Of a stretch of 64,000 bases of DNA, positions 1-7,293 are shown piece after piece. The position numbers and the translations under genes are program-made. Position 1 is the first letter of the stretch, and the number at the start of each line of letters is the position of its first letter. This DNA is from Candidatus Avelusimicrobium luingense (GTDB taxonomy: Bacteria; Elusimicrobiota; Elusimicrobia; Elusimicrobiales; Elusimicrobiaceae): the NCBI GenBank assembly GCA_900315845.1, contig OOHK01000006.1:106144-170143 (forward strand), in the 5' to 3' direction. Below the pieces are notes generated by a model. It worked only from the letters and a program-made list of their open reading frames with translations. It was not told the DNA's origin and ran no database searches.

Positions 1-1
1 C

Positions 2-1069
2 TTACGAATCAATACCGCCATGCATACGTGTTCGCTACTTCATTTGGCGCTTAACGGATATATAAAAATCACTCCTTTAGACCGCAACAAAACCAAACTA
101 ACCCGGTTACGCCAAGATACGGACGGCTTACCCGTTGAAGAAAAAATTGTGCTTAAGCAGTTATTTCCCAAAGATACCGAAACGCGCACGTTGGCGCCGT
201 ACTCAGCCGAAGATATTTTTCACCACATTGACACCAAAACCGACGACGAATTTCAAAAGATGGCCGAACCTTTCATCAATCAAAATACTCCCTATGTAAA
301 AACGGTATTTCGTCTTTTGTGTTTATTAGGATTGTTACCCGGATTAGCGGGCATACTGGGAGCCGTTACATTGATTTACAATCCCGGCGTTTGGGAAATG
401 TTTAACGATACCGGAGTATTTATTTCTTCAATTGACGAAGGCAACATTACGCTGCTTATTTTACCGTTTATCGGGGCGATATTCTTATCCCTGTTTAATA
501 TTGTTTTAGCAACTATGCCGAAACAGATTCAACCGAAATGGGGTATCCTTCCGATGTTGTTTCCTACCCAACTATTTGCTGCGATACTTATTGCTATGCA
601 AAACACGCGTTACAGTATATTTTGTCAACTAATATTTGTTAGTATCGTGCTTTTGTTTAGTTTATATACGTATCTCATACGTAACGTAACACAGCAGGGC
701 CAGCAACTCTATACCGAATTGTATGGGTTCAAGCATTATTTGCGCGTTGCCGAAACGTACCGCACTTTAGCGTCCAACCCACAAAATGCGGAAACTATTT
801 TCTGCAATTTTTTGCCTTATGCCTTTGCGCTGGGGTTAAAAAACCAATGGATAAAGAATTTCAAAGGTATTTTATCACAAGCGGTATTGGAACGCTGCAC
901 AGAAGCAGCCGGCGGGACTCATTTTATCACAAGCGACTTATCCCGCGCCGTTTCCAGCGCAAGCAGTAGCCGCCCCAGTGAAAGTAGCCGTAGCAGTGGC
1001 GGTGGCGGGAGCCACGGAGGAGGAAGTTCCGGCGGCGGTCACGGCGGTGGTGGCGGCGGCGGAAGATAA
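2..1069 (+). CDS. DUF2207-like membrane protein, 5'-truncated by window edge
   Basis: The frame is open back to base 2 with no stop, so the gene starts outside the window; the first ATG at base 20 is probably internal. The visible part begins with a small globular stretch (a segment reading LALNGYIKI), then has about four hydrophobic segments at roughly residues 95-120, 140-165, 175-195 and 200-220. It ends in a Ser/Gly/His-rich tail made almost only of Gly near the stop. This order, a soluble domain with a 'leaf + GYI' motif followed by paired membrane helices and a Gly-rich C-terminus, is what I know from the DUF2207 (YciQ-like) predicted membrane proteins. Their biochemical role is unknown and they often accompany LemA proteins. 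A strong hairpin terminator follows directly. Family assignment is by motif recognition only. Confidence 0.6.
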   Translation, partial: LRINTAMHTCSLLHLALNGYIKITPLDRNKTKLTRLRQDTDGLPVEEKIVLKQLFPKDTETRTLAPYSAEDIFHHIDTKTDDEFQKMAEPFINQNTPYVKTVFRLLCLLGLLPGLAGILGAVTLIYNPGVWEMFNDTGVFISSIDEGNITLLILPFIGAIFLSLFNIVLATMPKQIQPKWGILPMLFPTQLFAAILIAMQNTRYSIFCQLIFVSIVLLFSLYTYLIRNVTQQGQQLYTELYGFKHYLRVAETYRTLASNPQNAETIFCNFLPYAFALGLKNQWIKNFKGILSQAVLERCTEAAGGTHFITSDLSRAVSSASSSRPSESSRSSGGGGSHGGGSSGGGHGGGGGGGR

Positions 1070-1078
1070 AATTTGATA

Positions 1079-1115
1079 AAACTCCCCGGGCTTATGCTCG
1101 GGGAGTTTCATTTTT
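1079..1115. terminator. Rho-independent terminator, probably bidirectional
   Basis: A perfect 10-bp stem AAACTCCCCG / CGGGGAGTTT (1079-1088 with 1099-1108) is followed by TTTTT at 1111-1115. It ends the DUF2207-like gene. The A-rich left flank could also terminate reverse-strand transcription. Confidence 0.85.
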
Positions 1116-1218
1116 CCGCAACAATAAATTGGTGGCTATATTTTTCCAAATTTTCGCTTACCCAAAAATCTTCAAACAACTTCCGGGCTTGCGTGGCGTA
1201 ATCATTTAGAAGTGGCAT
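1108..1218 (-). CDS. possible 36-residue small protein, unknown
   Basis: Between the terminator and fmt, the reverse strand carries an ATG-started frame of 36 codons. The deduced peptide is rich in charged and aromatic residues (begins MPLLNDYATQ, ends FIVAEK). Its stop lies inside the terminator hairpin, the position expected for a real gene sharing that terminator. There is no Shine-Dalgarno sequence, but a TATACT box lies about 6 bases upstream of the ATG, resembling the leaderless promoters seen elsewhere in this window. It has no recognised domain and could be the tail of a decayed gene or a chance frame. Confidence 0.25.
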   Translation of the reverse strand: MPLLNDYATQARKLFEDFWVSENLEKYSHQFIVAEK

Positions 1219-1265
1219 TTTTAGAGTATACAAAAATCGACGCACTATTTGATAAAATTAAATAT

Positions 1266-2222
1266 ATGGTTAAACTGAACACGATTTTTTTCGGTACGCC
1301 CGATATTTCCGTGCCGTTTTTACAACGCACCCACGAACTTACGAACGTAAAACTCGTCGTTACGCAAGCCGATAAACCGCGCGGACGCGGGATGGAAGTA
1401 TCCGCTTGCCCCGTCAAACAAATGGCACAAAATTTGGGGCTTCCGGTTTTATCACCCGAAAAATTAAAAGACAGTTTTGATGAAATTTCAAAAATTCCTT
1501 TTGATGTAGGTATCGTCGTAGCGTACGGAAAAATTTTCCGCCCGAATTTTATTGCGCTACCTAAATTGGGGCTGATCAATGTACATTTTTCTTTACTGCC
1601 GCACTTACGCGGCGCGGCCCCTGTACAACAAGCGTTACTGCAAGGTTATACCCAAACCGGCGTTTCCACTTTTTGGATAAACGAAGGAATGGATGACGGG
1701 CCGTTATTTCTGCAAAAAAAATTAGATATTGCCCCGCAAGACAATGCCAAAACGTTGTTTGAAAAATTAACCGCGCTTGGGTTAGAGGCTTTGCAAGAAA
1801 CAATTTTACAATTAGAGCAAGGTAATATACTCCGCACGCCGCAACAAGGCGTGCCCACCCTTGCCCCGATGCTTCAAAAAGAAGATGCACTTTTGCATCC
1901 GGCCGATTTAACCGCCACACAATTACATAACCGCGTGCGCGGACTTGCGTGCGGGCCTAAGCCCAAAATTCCGTTTTTGCATAACGGGAAATCAGATTGG
2001 TTACTAGTGTTACAAACCCAACCGGAACAAAACACCGACACCCAAGCCCCCGGCACCGTATTGGCTATTGAGAGAAACCGCGGAATTTTAGTAAAATGTA
2101 AAGAGGGTGCGGTGTGGATCAGTCAAGTACAACCCGCCGGTAAAAAACCCATGCCCGCAGCAGATTTTGCAAACGGACGCGCCTTACATACAGGCGATTT
2201 GATTTTTGTAGAAAAATTATGA
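1266..2222 (+). CDS. fmt: methionyl-tRNA formyltransferase
   Basis: Formylates the amino group of Met-tRNAi using 10-formyl-THF, needed for normal bacterial initiation. The start is placed at the ATG giving MVKLNTIFFGTPDISV, matching the family N-terminus (usually MKIVFxGTPxFAVP); an ATG 54 bases upstream would add an unrelated extension. Visible motifs are the folate-binding NVHFSLLPHLRGAAP segment near residue 107 with its catalytic Asn-x-His, and the downstream GMDDGP motif. The C-terminal OB-like tRNA-binding domain is complete. The length of 318 aa is normal. A TAAAAT box ends 7 bases before the ATG and there is no ribosome-binding site, so a leaderless message is likely. The 3' end overlaps the next gene by 4 bases (ATGA), suggesting coupled translation. 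Confidence 0.95.
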   Translation: MVKLNTIFFGTPDISVPFLQRTHELTNVKLVVTQADKPRGRGMEVSACPVKQMAQNLGLPVLSPEKLKDSFDEISKIPFDVGIVVAYGKIFRPNFIALPKLGLINVHFSLLPHLRGAAPVQQALLQGYTQTGVSTFWINEGMDDGPLFLQKKLDIAPQDNAKTLFEKLTALGLEALQETILQLEQGNILRTPQQGVPTLAPMLQKEDALLHPADLTATQLHNRVRGLACGPKPKIPFLHNGKSDWLLVLQTQPEQNTDTQAPGTVLAIERNRGILVKCKEGAVWISQVQPAGKKPMPAADFANGRALHTGDLIFVEKL

Positions 2223-3223
2223 CACAAAACGAACAAAATTTTGACGATTTTTTAAATAACAAGCCCAAAAAATCACGCCGGCTTACCAAATGGGTTATCG
2301 CCTTGGTAGTGCTTGCGTTTTTTGTTGCCTTACTTTTCGTATCGGCCGACTGGGTGATGGGCGCACTCGTGCATACGCGCAAAGAAGTGTCCGTGCCCGA
2401 CTTAACCAAAAAACCCGTTTCGCAAGCATTAGGCTTGCTCGCCGCACAAAATTTAGCCATTAAACAAGCGGGCGTAGAATTTGCCCAGAATGTTCCCCCC
2501 GGCTCTGTACTTCGTCAAATTCCATCTGCCGGTTCAACCGTGCGGGAAGGCCGCGTGATTCGTGTATGGATCAGCCAAGGGGATGAAATGGTCTTTGTAC
2601 CGACGTTAGTTGGCACCGACTTACGAAGCGCGCAACTAGCCGTACGTCAAGCAGGGTTAAGCGTAGGCAAGGTGGAAAATGCCTATTCGCTTACGTATGA
2701 AAAAGGGCTGATCGTCGCGCAAAATCCCAAAGCAGACAGTATGGTACAAAAAGGAGAAACCGTTTCGCTGATTATTTCCAACGGTCAACCGCCATCCAGC
2801 GTTGTATTAGTACCTAATTTCAAAGGCAAAAATTTATCCGAAGCCACGCTGTGGGCCAGTGCGCAAAACATCAATTTAATTATCAAAGAAGATCCGACCA
2901 GCGCATTTCGTAACGGCACGATTGCGGCACAACGTCCGGCGGCAGATAGTCAAACTGCCCCCGGTACAAACGTAGAAGTTACCGTCAGCCGCCGCCCGAT
3001 TAGTGATGATGAAAAAGTATATCACCTGCACTACGAAATGCCGCAAGGTAAAAACGCCAGTCATGTGCGCGTAGTGCTGGAAGATGAGACGGGTGAAAAT
3101 GAAATTTTGAATGAAACCAAGCAACCCGGCTCTAAAATCAATTTGGAAATTCCGTATGCGGGCACCGCTACTTTACGCATCTTTACCGACGGAGTGTTAG
3201 TACGGGAACGGGAGATTTTATAA
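2219..3223 (+). CDS. membrane-anchored PASTA-domain protein
   Basis: A 334-residue protein with a short cytoplasmic N-terminus, one transmembrane helix at about residues 23-47 and three consecutive PASTA repeats (about 54-119, 121-188, 193-260). Each repeat begins with the VPxLxGxxxxxA pattern and ends with a hydrophobic strand. The last 70 residues form a separate, beta-rich extension. PASTA domains bind muropeptides or beta-lactams and are usually attached to Ser/Thr kinases or penicillin-binding proteins. Here neither a kinase nor a transpeptidase domain is present, so this is a stand-alone periplasmic sensor or scaffold. It overlaps fmt by ATGA and is followed 2 bases later by rpe, so it is cotranscribed with both. 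Role in wall sensing is inferred. Confidence 0.85.
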   Translation: MTQNEQNFDDFLNNKPKKSRRLTKWVIALVVLAFFVALLFVSADWVMGALVHTRKEVSVPDLTKKPVSQALGLLAAQNLAIKQAGVEFAQNVPPGSVLRQIPSAGSTVREGRVIRVWISQGDEMVFVPTLVGTDLRSAQLAVRQAGLSVGKVENAYSLTYEKGLIVAQNPKADSMVQKGETVSLIISNGQPPSSVVLVPNFKGKNLSEATLWASAQNINLIIKEDPTSAFRNGTIAAQRPAADSQTAPGTNVEVTVSRRPISDDEKVYHLHYEMPQGKNASHVRVVLEDETGENEILNETKQPGSKINLEIPYAGTATLRIFTDGVLVREREIL

Positions 3224-3225
3224 AA

Positions 3226-3906
3226 ATGACTTCCAAAATTCCCCCCGCAAATGGTAAAATATATGTTGCGCCGTCTTTATTGTCTGCCGATTTGTGGCAG
3301 TTAGGGCAAGACGTGCAACGTGTAGAACTGGCCGGAGCCGATTGGTTACATGTGGACGTAATGGACGGACACTTTGTACCGAATTTAAGTTTTGGGCCGG
3401 CATTAGTGCGTTCTTTGAAGAAAAACACTTCCTTACCGCTGGATGTGCATTTGATGGTGGAACATCCGGCCCGGTTTATTGAGCCGTTTACTAAAGCCGG
3501 GGCTGATTTACTGACCGTACATTTGGAAGCGCAAGATGATGTAAAAGATGTGTTGAAACAAATTCATGCGCTGGGAATAAAAGTGGGTGTATCTATTAAA
3601 CCCGACACCGATGTCCGGTCCATTATTCCGGTATTGGAAGAAACCGATTTGATTTTAGTAATGAGTGTATATCCGGGCTTTGGCGGGCAAGAATTTTTGC
3701 CCGAGGCGCCCGAAAGAATACGGCAAATTCGCCAACTGATAACGAAAACAAACCGTCCGGTTTGGTTGGAAGTGGATGGCGGTATTAACGCGCAAACCGC
3801 GCGCGAAGTTGTACAAGCGGGGGCAGATGTGTTAGTAGCCGGAAATGCAATTTTTAGTGCAAAAGATCCTGCTGTGGCCCTTAAACAAATTAAGCAGGCA
3901 TCTTAG
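3226..3906 (+). CDS. rpe: ribulose-phosphate 3-epimerase
   Basis: Interconverts D-ribulose 5-phosphate and D-xylulose 5-phosphate in the pentose phosphate pathway. The protein is a 226-residue TIM barrel with the family signatures: the DVMDGHFVPNLSFGP metal and substrate loop near residue 45, HLMVEHP, the phosphate-binding GFGGQ loop, and EVDGGIN near the C-terminus. The usual active-site His and Asp ligands are present. It starts 2 bases after the PASTA gene and seems translationally linked to it. The fmt-PASTA-rpe order recalls Firmicutes clusters in which a PASTA kinase is followed by rsgA and rpe; here only the PASTA part remains. Confidence 0.95.
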   Translation: MTSKIPPANGKIYVAPSLLSADLWQLGQDVQRVELAGADWLHVDVMDGHFVPNLSFGPALVRSLKKNTSLPLDVHLMVEHPARFIEPFTKAGADLLTVHLEAQDDVKDVLKQIHALGIKVGVSIKPDTDVRSIIPVLEETDLILVMSVYPGFGGQEFLPEAPERIRQIRQLITKTNRPVWLEVDGGINAQTAREVVQAGADVLVAGNAIFSAKDPAVALKQIKQAS

Positions 3907-3963
3907 TACATTTAATATCAACCTTTTGCACCAATGCAGAAGGTACATAAGGAGAGTCATACA

Positions 3964-4212
3964 ATGGCAGTAGTAATTAGATTACAACGGGTAGGCAAAA
4001 AAGCCCAACCTCAATACAGAGTCGTCGCAATTGAAAAGAAATCAGCGGTCGGCCAAGAAGCAAAAGAAGTGTTAGGGCAATATCACCCGTGCAATCCGAA
4101 CGCCGCCGAACAAATTAAACTCAATATGCCCCGTGTGGAATATTGGATGAAAATCGGCGCCAAACCGTCGGAAACCGTCGCTAGTTTGATTAAAAAAGCC
4201 AGCGCCAAATAA
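3964..4212 (+). CDS. rpsP: 30S ribosomal protein S16
   Basis: Small-subunit protein needed for 30S assembly. The 82-residue product starts MAVVIRLQRVGKK, the conserved S16 N-terminus, and contains the usual RVVAIEKK region. The ATG at 3964 is chosen over an in-frame ATG 30 bases upstream because an AAGGAG ribosome-binding site lies between the two and the extension is absent from the family. It is the first gene of an rpsP-khpA-trmD-rplS cluster. rimM, which commonly sits between khpA and trmD, is missing here. Confidence 0.96.
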   Translation: MAVVIRLQRVGKKAQPQYRVVAIEKKSAVGQEAKEVLGQYHPCNPNAAEQIKLNMPRVEYWMKIGAKPSETVASLIKKASAK

Positions 4213-4227
4213 TCAACGGGGCTTGTT

Positions 4228-4458
4228 ATGAAAGAACTAGCCACGTTAATTTTGAAATCGCTTTCTTCTACGCCTCAAGACGTAGTTGTAGAAGAAAAGG
4301 TAGAAGACAATCGGATTTTCTTGTCCACGAAAGTGGGCTCGGCTGATAAAGGTAAAATCATTGGCAAAGACGGTTGTATCATCAAAGCCGTACGCACGGT
4401 TTTGAGTGCCGCCGGAGCCAAGCAGGATAAAAAAGTTACCCTAAAGTTGGAAGACTAA
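4228..4458 (+). CDS. khpA: KH-domain RNA-binding protein KhpA
   Basis: A 76-residue single type-II KH domain protein of the KhpA (YlqC) family. The RNA-binding GxxG loop is visible as IIGKDGCII at about residues 50-58. In Firmicutes KhpA pairs with KhpB and affects cell elongation and mRNA stability; its role here is inferred. The gene lies in its conserved place between rpsP and trmD. Its stop overlaps the trmD start by one base (TAATG), so the two are probably translated in a coupled way. Confidence 0.9.
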   Translation: MKELATLILKSLSSTPQDVVVEEKVEDNRIFLSTKVGSADKGKIIGKDGCIIKAVRTVLSAAGAKQDKKVTLKLED

Positions 4459-5174
4459 TGAAAATTGACGTTATCACCGCTTTTGAAGAAATGATAGACC
4501 AAACGCTTTCCCACAGTATTGTCGGGCGGGCGCGCAAAGCGGGGATAATCAAGTTGGCAACGTTAAGTCCGCGGGTATTCACAACGGACAAACACCAAAC
4601 GATTGACGATCGCCCCTATGGTGGCGGGCCCGGAATGTTAATGAAGGCCGAACCGCTGTATCAGGCGATTAAAAAGTTACGTAAAAAAACATCTTTCGTA
4701 ATTTTAACCAGCCCGCGCGGGCAAACCTTTGACCAAACCTTGGCCAAAAAGTTAGCCAAAAAGCGCCACCTGATTTTTGTGTGCGGGCATTACGAAGGAA
4801 TAGATGCGCGGATTTATCCGCAGGTGGATTTAGAAGTATCTTTGGGCAATTTTATTTTGACGGGCGGAGAACTTGCCGCTTGCACCATGATAGACGCGAT
4901 TACGCGGTTGCAGAAAGGCACTTTTAAGAAGCAAGACGTAACGACCAGTGAATCGTTTGAAGAAGGGCTGTTAGAAGCCCCCCAGTACACCCGCCCGGAA
5001 GTTTGGCGGGGATTACGAGTACCCGAGGTTTTACTGAACGGAAACCATAAAGAAATCGCCGCGTGGAAACACGAACAGGCACTCAGATTAACAAAACAAT
5101 TAAGGCCCGATTTACTAACCGCCTCTCAACCGGTAAAAAAGGCCGTAAAGAAAAAAACAATTCGGAGGAAGTAG
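4458..5174 (+). CDS. trmD: tRNA (guanine-N1)-methyltransferase
   Basis: Methylates G37 of tRNAs with G at position 36, using SAM, and thereby prevents +1 frameshifting. The SPOUT knot is visible: [12 protein letters not shown] near residue 108 and [16 protein letters not shown] near residue 135, with the [11 protein letters not shown] segment near residue 50. The core is of normal length (about 225 aa) and is followed by a Lys/Arg-rich tail. It overlaps khpA by one base, and rplS begins 4 bases after its stop, so all are in one operon. Confidence 0.96.
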   Translation: MKIDVITAFEEMIDQTLSHSIVGRARKAGIIKLATLSPRVFTTDKHQTIDDRPYGGGPGMLMKAEPLYQAIKKLRKKTSFVILTSPRGQTFDQTLAKKLAKKRHLIFVCGHYEGIDARIYPQVDLEVSLGNFILTGGELAACTMIDAITRLQKGTFKKQDVTTSESFEEGLLEAPQYTRPEVWRGLRVPEVLLNGNHKEIAAWKHEQALRLTKQLRPDLLTASQPVKKAVKKKTIRRK

Positions 5175-5178
5175 TTTT

Positions 5179-5559
5179 ATGAATATCAACGATATTAAAC
5201 ACAATCTCAAAACCAATGTCCCGTCTTTCAAAGCCGGCGACACGGTACGTGTCAAAGTAAAAGTAGTAGAAGGCGACACGGAACGCTTACAAGCGTTTGA
5301 CGGCGTAGTTATTGCCCGCAAAGGCAGCGGCATTGGCGAGACTTTTACCGTACGCAAAGTATCCTTTGGCGTAGGCGTGGAACGCATTTTCCCGGTGCAC
5401 TCTCCCCGGGTGGACAGCATTGAAGTACTCAAAATCGGCAAAGTACGCCGCGCTAAACTCAATTACTTGACCAAACTGTCCGGTAAAGCGGCCCGCTTAC
5501 AAGAACTTAAAAAACCCACCGAGACTACCACGGAAGCCCCGGTGCAAGAGGCGAAATAA
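5179..5559 (+). CDS. rplS: 50S ribosomal protein L19
   Basis: L19 lies at the 30S-50S interface. The 126-residue product has the conserved [12 protein letters not shown] core, the [13 protein letters not shown] segment and the [16 protein letters not shown] motif. About 20 residues of a Thr/Glu/Ala-rich tail extend past the usual end and look unstructured. It is the last gene of the ribosomal cluster. A 7-base gap-free context with trmD and the strong terminator at 5593 mark the operon end. Confidence 0.95.
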   Translation: MNINDIKHNLKTNVPSFKAGDTVRVKVKVVEGDTERLQAFDGVVIARKGSGIGETFTVRKVSFGVGVERIFPVHSPRVDSIEVLKIGKVRRAKLNYLTKLSGKAARLQELKKPTETTTEAPVQEAK

Positions 5560-5592
5560 TTATCTAAGGATAATTAAAAACTCCGAATATAC

Positions 5593-5625
5593 CCCCCGGA
5601 TAAACGCGTTATCCGGGGGTTTATT
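5593..5625. terminator. terminator after rplS
   Basis: An 11-bp stem CCCCCGGATAA / TTATCCGGGGG (5593-5603 with 5609-5619) with loop ACGCG is followed by TTTATT. It separates the rplS operon from the convergent pilin gene. Confidence 0.85.
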
Positions 5626-5650
5626 GTCTGTAAATTGTCTGTAAATAGTT

Positions 5651-6202
5651 TTAAGGCAAGGCAAACAAATGAGCATTAGAAACATATTCCGAGATCCATT
5701 TTCCACGAAATAGTTTTTGGCAATAGATTCCTTTTGTAAGCACATAAGTTCCGGCAGTCCGTTCGTAACAATATAGGGTATTGGGTGACACCGTTGACAA
5801 ATTTCCTACATTTTGAAAAATAGCAAAACCGGCTCCGGCATATTGTCCAGCAGTCCGTATGGCTACGATACCCTGTACTCCCGCGGTTTCTTGAATGGCA
5901 ACCCCCCACTCCGTATTAGTAGGACAACCATCGTAAAGTTGAGCACAAAGATGTTGTGTTTTTTGCGCATCGGATAGTCCAATATCCAAACTATCTACAT
6001 CCGCATATGTAACGTATGTACCGTTTGCTATATGATATGCCTCTGCTGCCTGAGCCAATGATTTAACCAGTGTTATTCCTTGTACGGCTTTACTTTTTTC
6101 TACCGCTTTTTGATATTGCGGGAGTGCCACTGCCGCCAAAATACCGATAATGAGTACAACAACTAAAAGTTCAATAAGCGTAAATGCTTGTTTGTTTTTC
6201 AT
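5651..6202 (-). CDS. type IV pilin-like protein (orphan; Ala at cleavage -1)
   Basis: A 183-residue class III-signal protein. The leader MKNKQA is followed by FTLIELL and the hydrophobic N-terminal helix ending in LPQYQKAV, practically identical to three other pilins in this window. Glu at mature position 5 is present. The residue before the cleavage site is Ala instead of the usual Gly, shared only with the pilin at 22526. The globular part has paired Cys residues (LCAQLYDGC and YCYERT...YCQKL) that could form disulfide loops. It sits alone, convergent with rplS. Its promoter carries a T10 tract in the spacer (separate entry). It is likely exported by the pilus machine at 34-47 kb; whether it is a major pilin, minor pilin or pseudopilin cannot be told. 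Confidence 0.85.
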   Translation of the reverse strand: MKNKQAFTLIELLVVVLIIGILAAVALPQYQKAVEKSKAVQGITLVKSLAQAAEAYHIANGTYVTYADVDSLDIGLSDAQKTQHLCAQLYDGCPTNTEWGVAIQETAGVQGIVAIRTAGQYAGAGFAIFQNVGNLSTVSPNTLYCYERTAGTYVLTKGIYCQKLFRGKWISEYVSNAHLFALP

Positions 6203-6241
6203 ACATTTATCCCTCTTTTTACAAAATGTTCCAACAAATAA

Positions 6242-6268
6242 AATCTAGCAAAAAAAAAACGATGTCAA
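6242..6268 (-). promoter_or_regulatory. pilin promoter with T10 spacer tract
   Basis: On the reverse strand a consensus TTGACA (6268-6263) is followed by TCG, ten T residues (6259-6250), GC and TAGATT (6247-6242). The spacer is 15 bases, two shorter than optimal. It drives the pilin ending at 5651. The arrangement nearly repeats that upstream of the pilin at 22526. Confidence 0.6.
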
Positions 6269-6298
6269 GTCTTACACAAGAACAAGCACACAACACAA

Positions 6299-6330
6299 CA
6301 AAAATGCCCCGCTAAAATCAGCGGGGCATT
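6299..6330 (-). terminator. terminator of the pal gene
   Basis: An 11-bp stem AATGCCCCGCT / AGCGGGGCATT (6303-6313 with 6320-6330) is followed on the reverse strand by a T run. It lies 27 bases after the pal stop. Confidence 0.85.
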
Positions 6331-6356
6331 GTCATCACAACTATCCTATTTATGTC

Positions 6357-6890
6357 CTAATAAATTGCGTGCCAACTGCGTTTGGTGATCTTGAAATCTA
6401 CACGACGGTTCGCGCGGCGTCCTTCGGATGAGTTATCCAACGTAATCGGGCGAGATTTGCCGTATGAGTGGATACGGATACGTTCGGCATTGATACCGCG
6501 GCTGACTAAATACGACTTCATAGCGGCCGCCCTGGAGCCGGCAATCCAGTAATTATACTCATCAGACCCAACAATATCCGCATGGCCTTCAATAATCAGG
6601 TGCAAGGTAGTATCGTCTTGCAATACGGTAACCAGTTTATCCAATATAGGATAAGCATCTTCCGGCGGGCGGATAGAGTCAAATTCGTAATGCACTGACG
6701 GAATCTGTAATGTTTTGCCCATCTGTTTAGCCGATTGGGCCGACAAGCGTTCATTTTTAATTTGTTGTTCCTGAATAGCCGGGTCGGTCTTTTTCGGACG
6801 GGAAAGATCATCTTCCTCCGTTTGAGCAGAAGCACACGCGGTGAGTACCGCTGCACTTAATATAAGTAAAAAAAGTTTCCAATTCTTCAT
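6357..6890 (-). CDS. pal: Pal-like OmpA-domain lipoprotein
   Basis: A 177-residue peptidoglycan-associated lipoprotein. The ATG at 6890 follows AGGAGG by 5 bases and gives a lipoprotein signal with lipobox LTAC; an in-frame ATG 33 bases upstream lies before the ribosome-binding site and is rejected. After a charged linker, the C-terminal OmpA-like domain (about residues 65-175) shows IEGHAD, the NYWIAGSRAAAMKSYL helix and the closing RRANRRVDF motif, with the Asp and Arg that bind diaminopimelate. It would tether the outer membrane to peptidoglycan. No tol genes are adjacent, so membership of a Tol-Pal complex is inferred. Confidence 0.9.
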   Translation of the reverse strand: MKNWKLFLLILSAAVLTACASAQTEEDDLSRPKKTDPAIQEQQIKNERLSAQSAKQMGKTLQIPSVHYEFDSIRPPEDAYPILDKLVTVLQDDTTLHLIIEGHADIVGSDEYNYWIAGSRAAAMKSYLVSRGINAERIRIHSYGKSRPITLDNSSEGRRANRRVDFKITKRSWHAIY

Positions 6891-6947
6891 AATTCCTCCT
6901 GTGCTTATTATAGCACAATACATTAATTTGCGTAATAAAATTTATTT

Positions 6948-7293
6948 TATCCAAGTTATTCACATACTGTGGATAACTTGTGGATAACCCGCTTTATACT
7001 CTACATTTTAGGGGTTTTTACGATACCCCTTTTCGGCTTTATACCCGGTTTTGGACTATAGGCTGTGGATAACTTCTTTTTTCTGTGGATAACTTTAAAA
7101 CTAAACCCGAAAAATAAAGGAAAATTTTATTTTCCCCGACGGAGAATTTATAAATTACCACTTTTTCCCTTTTTTTCGGTCAAAAGAAAAAACCTGTTGA
7201 CAAGTCCCTCTTTTTTTGCCTAAAACAGCCTTTTTTGTGCGTTTTTCTTATTTTTTAAGCCGAATTTTTACAGAAAATGGATTTTTATCCACA
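6948..7293. other. oriC: candidate oriC: cluster of DnaA boxes in an AT-rich gap
   Basis: The 357-base gap 6891-7247 holds no gene. It and the adjoining gene end contain six exact TTAT(C/T)CACA boxes: forward at 6956-6964 (TTATTCACA) and 7285-7293, reverse (TGTGGATAA) at 6968-6976, 6979-6987, 7064-7072 and 7084-7092. Two boxes are 11 bp apart in the same orientation, about one helical turn, and three share the 12-mer TGTGGATAACTT. The stretch 7095-7265 is very A/T-rich, with T runs that could serve as an unwinding element. dnaA and dnaN are not adjacent. Alternatives are a DnaA-titrating locus or a DnaA-regulated promoter. A few hand-counted lines gave no clear G/C-skew switch here. Confidence 0.55.

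Noticed and set aside
1576..1920. Reverse-strand frames inside fmt, and many similar ones inside other genes
   Set aside because: They lie wholly within well-recognised genes on the other strand, have no ribosome-binding sites and no recognisable products.
5620..5650. Short direct repeat TTGTCTGTAAA twice after the rplS terminator
   Set aside because: Only 11 bases, two copies, next to no mobile-element feature; probably slippage.
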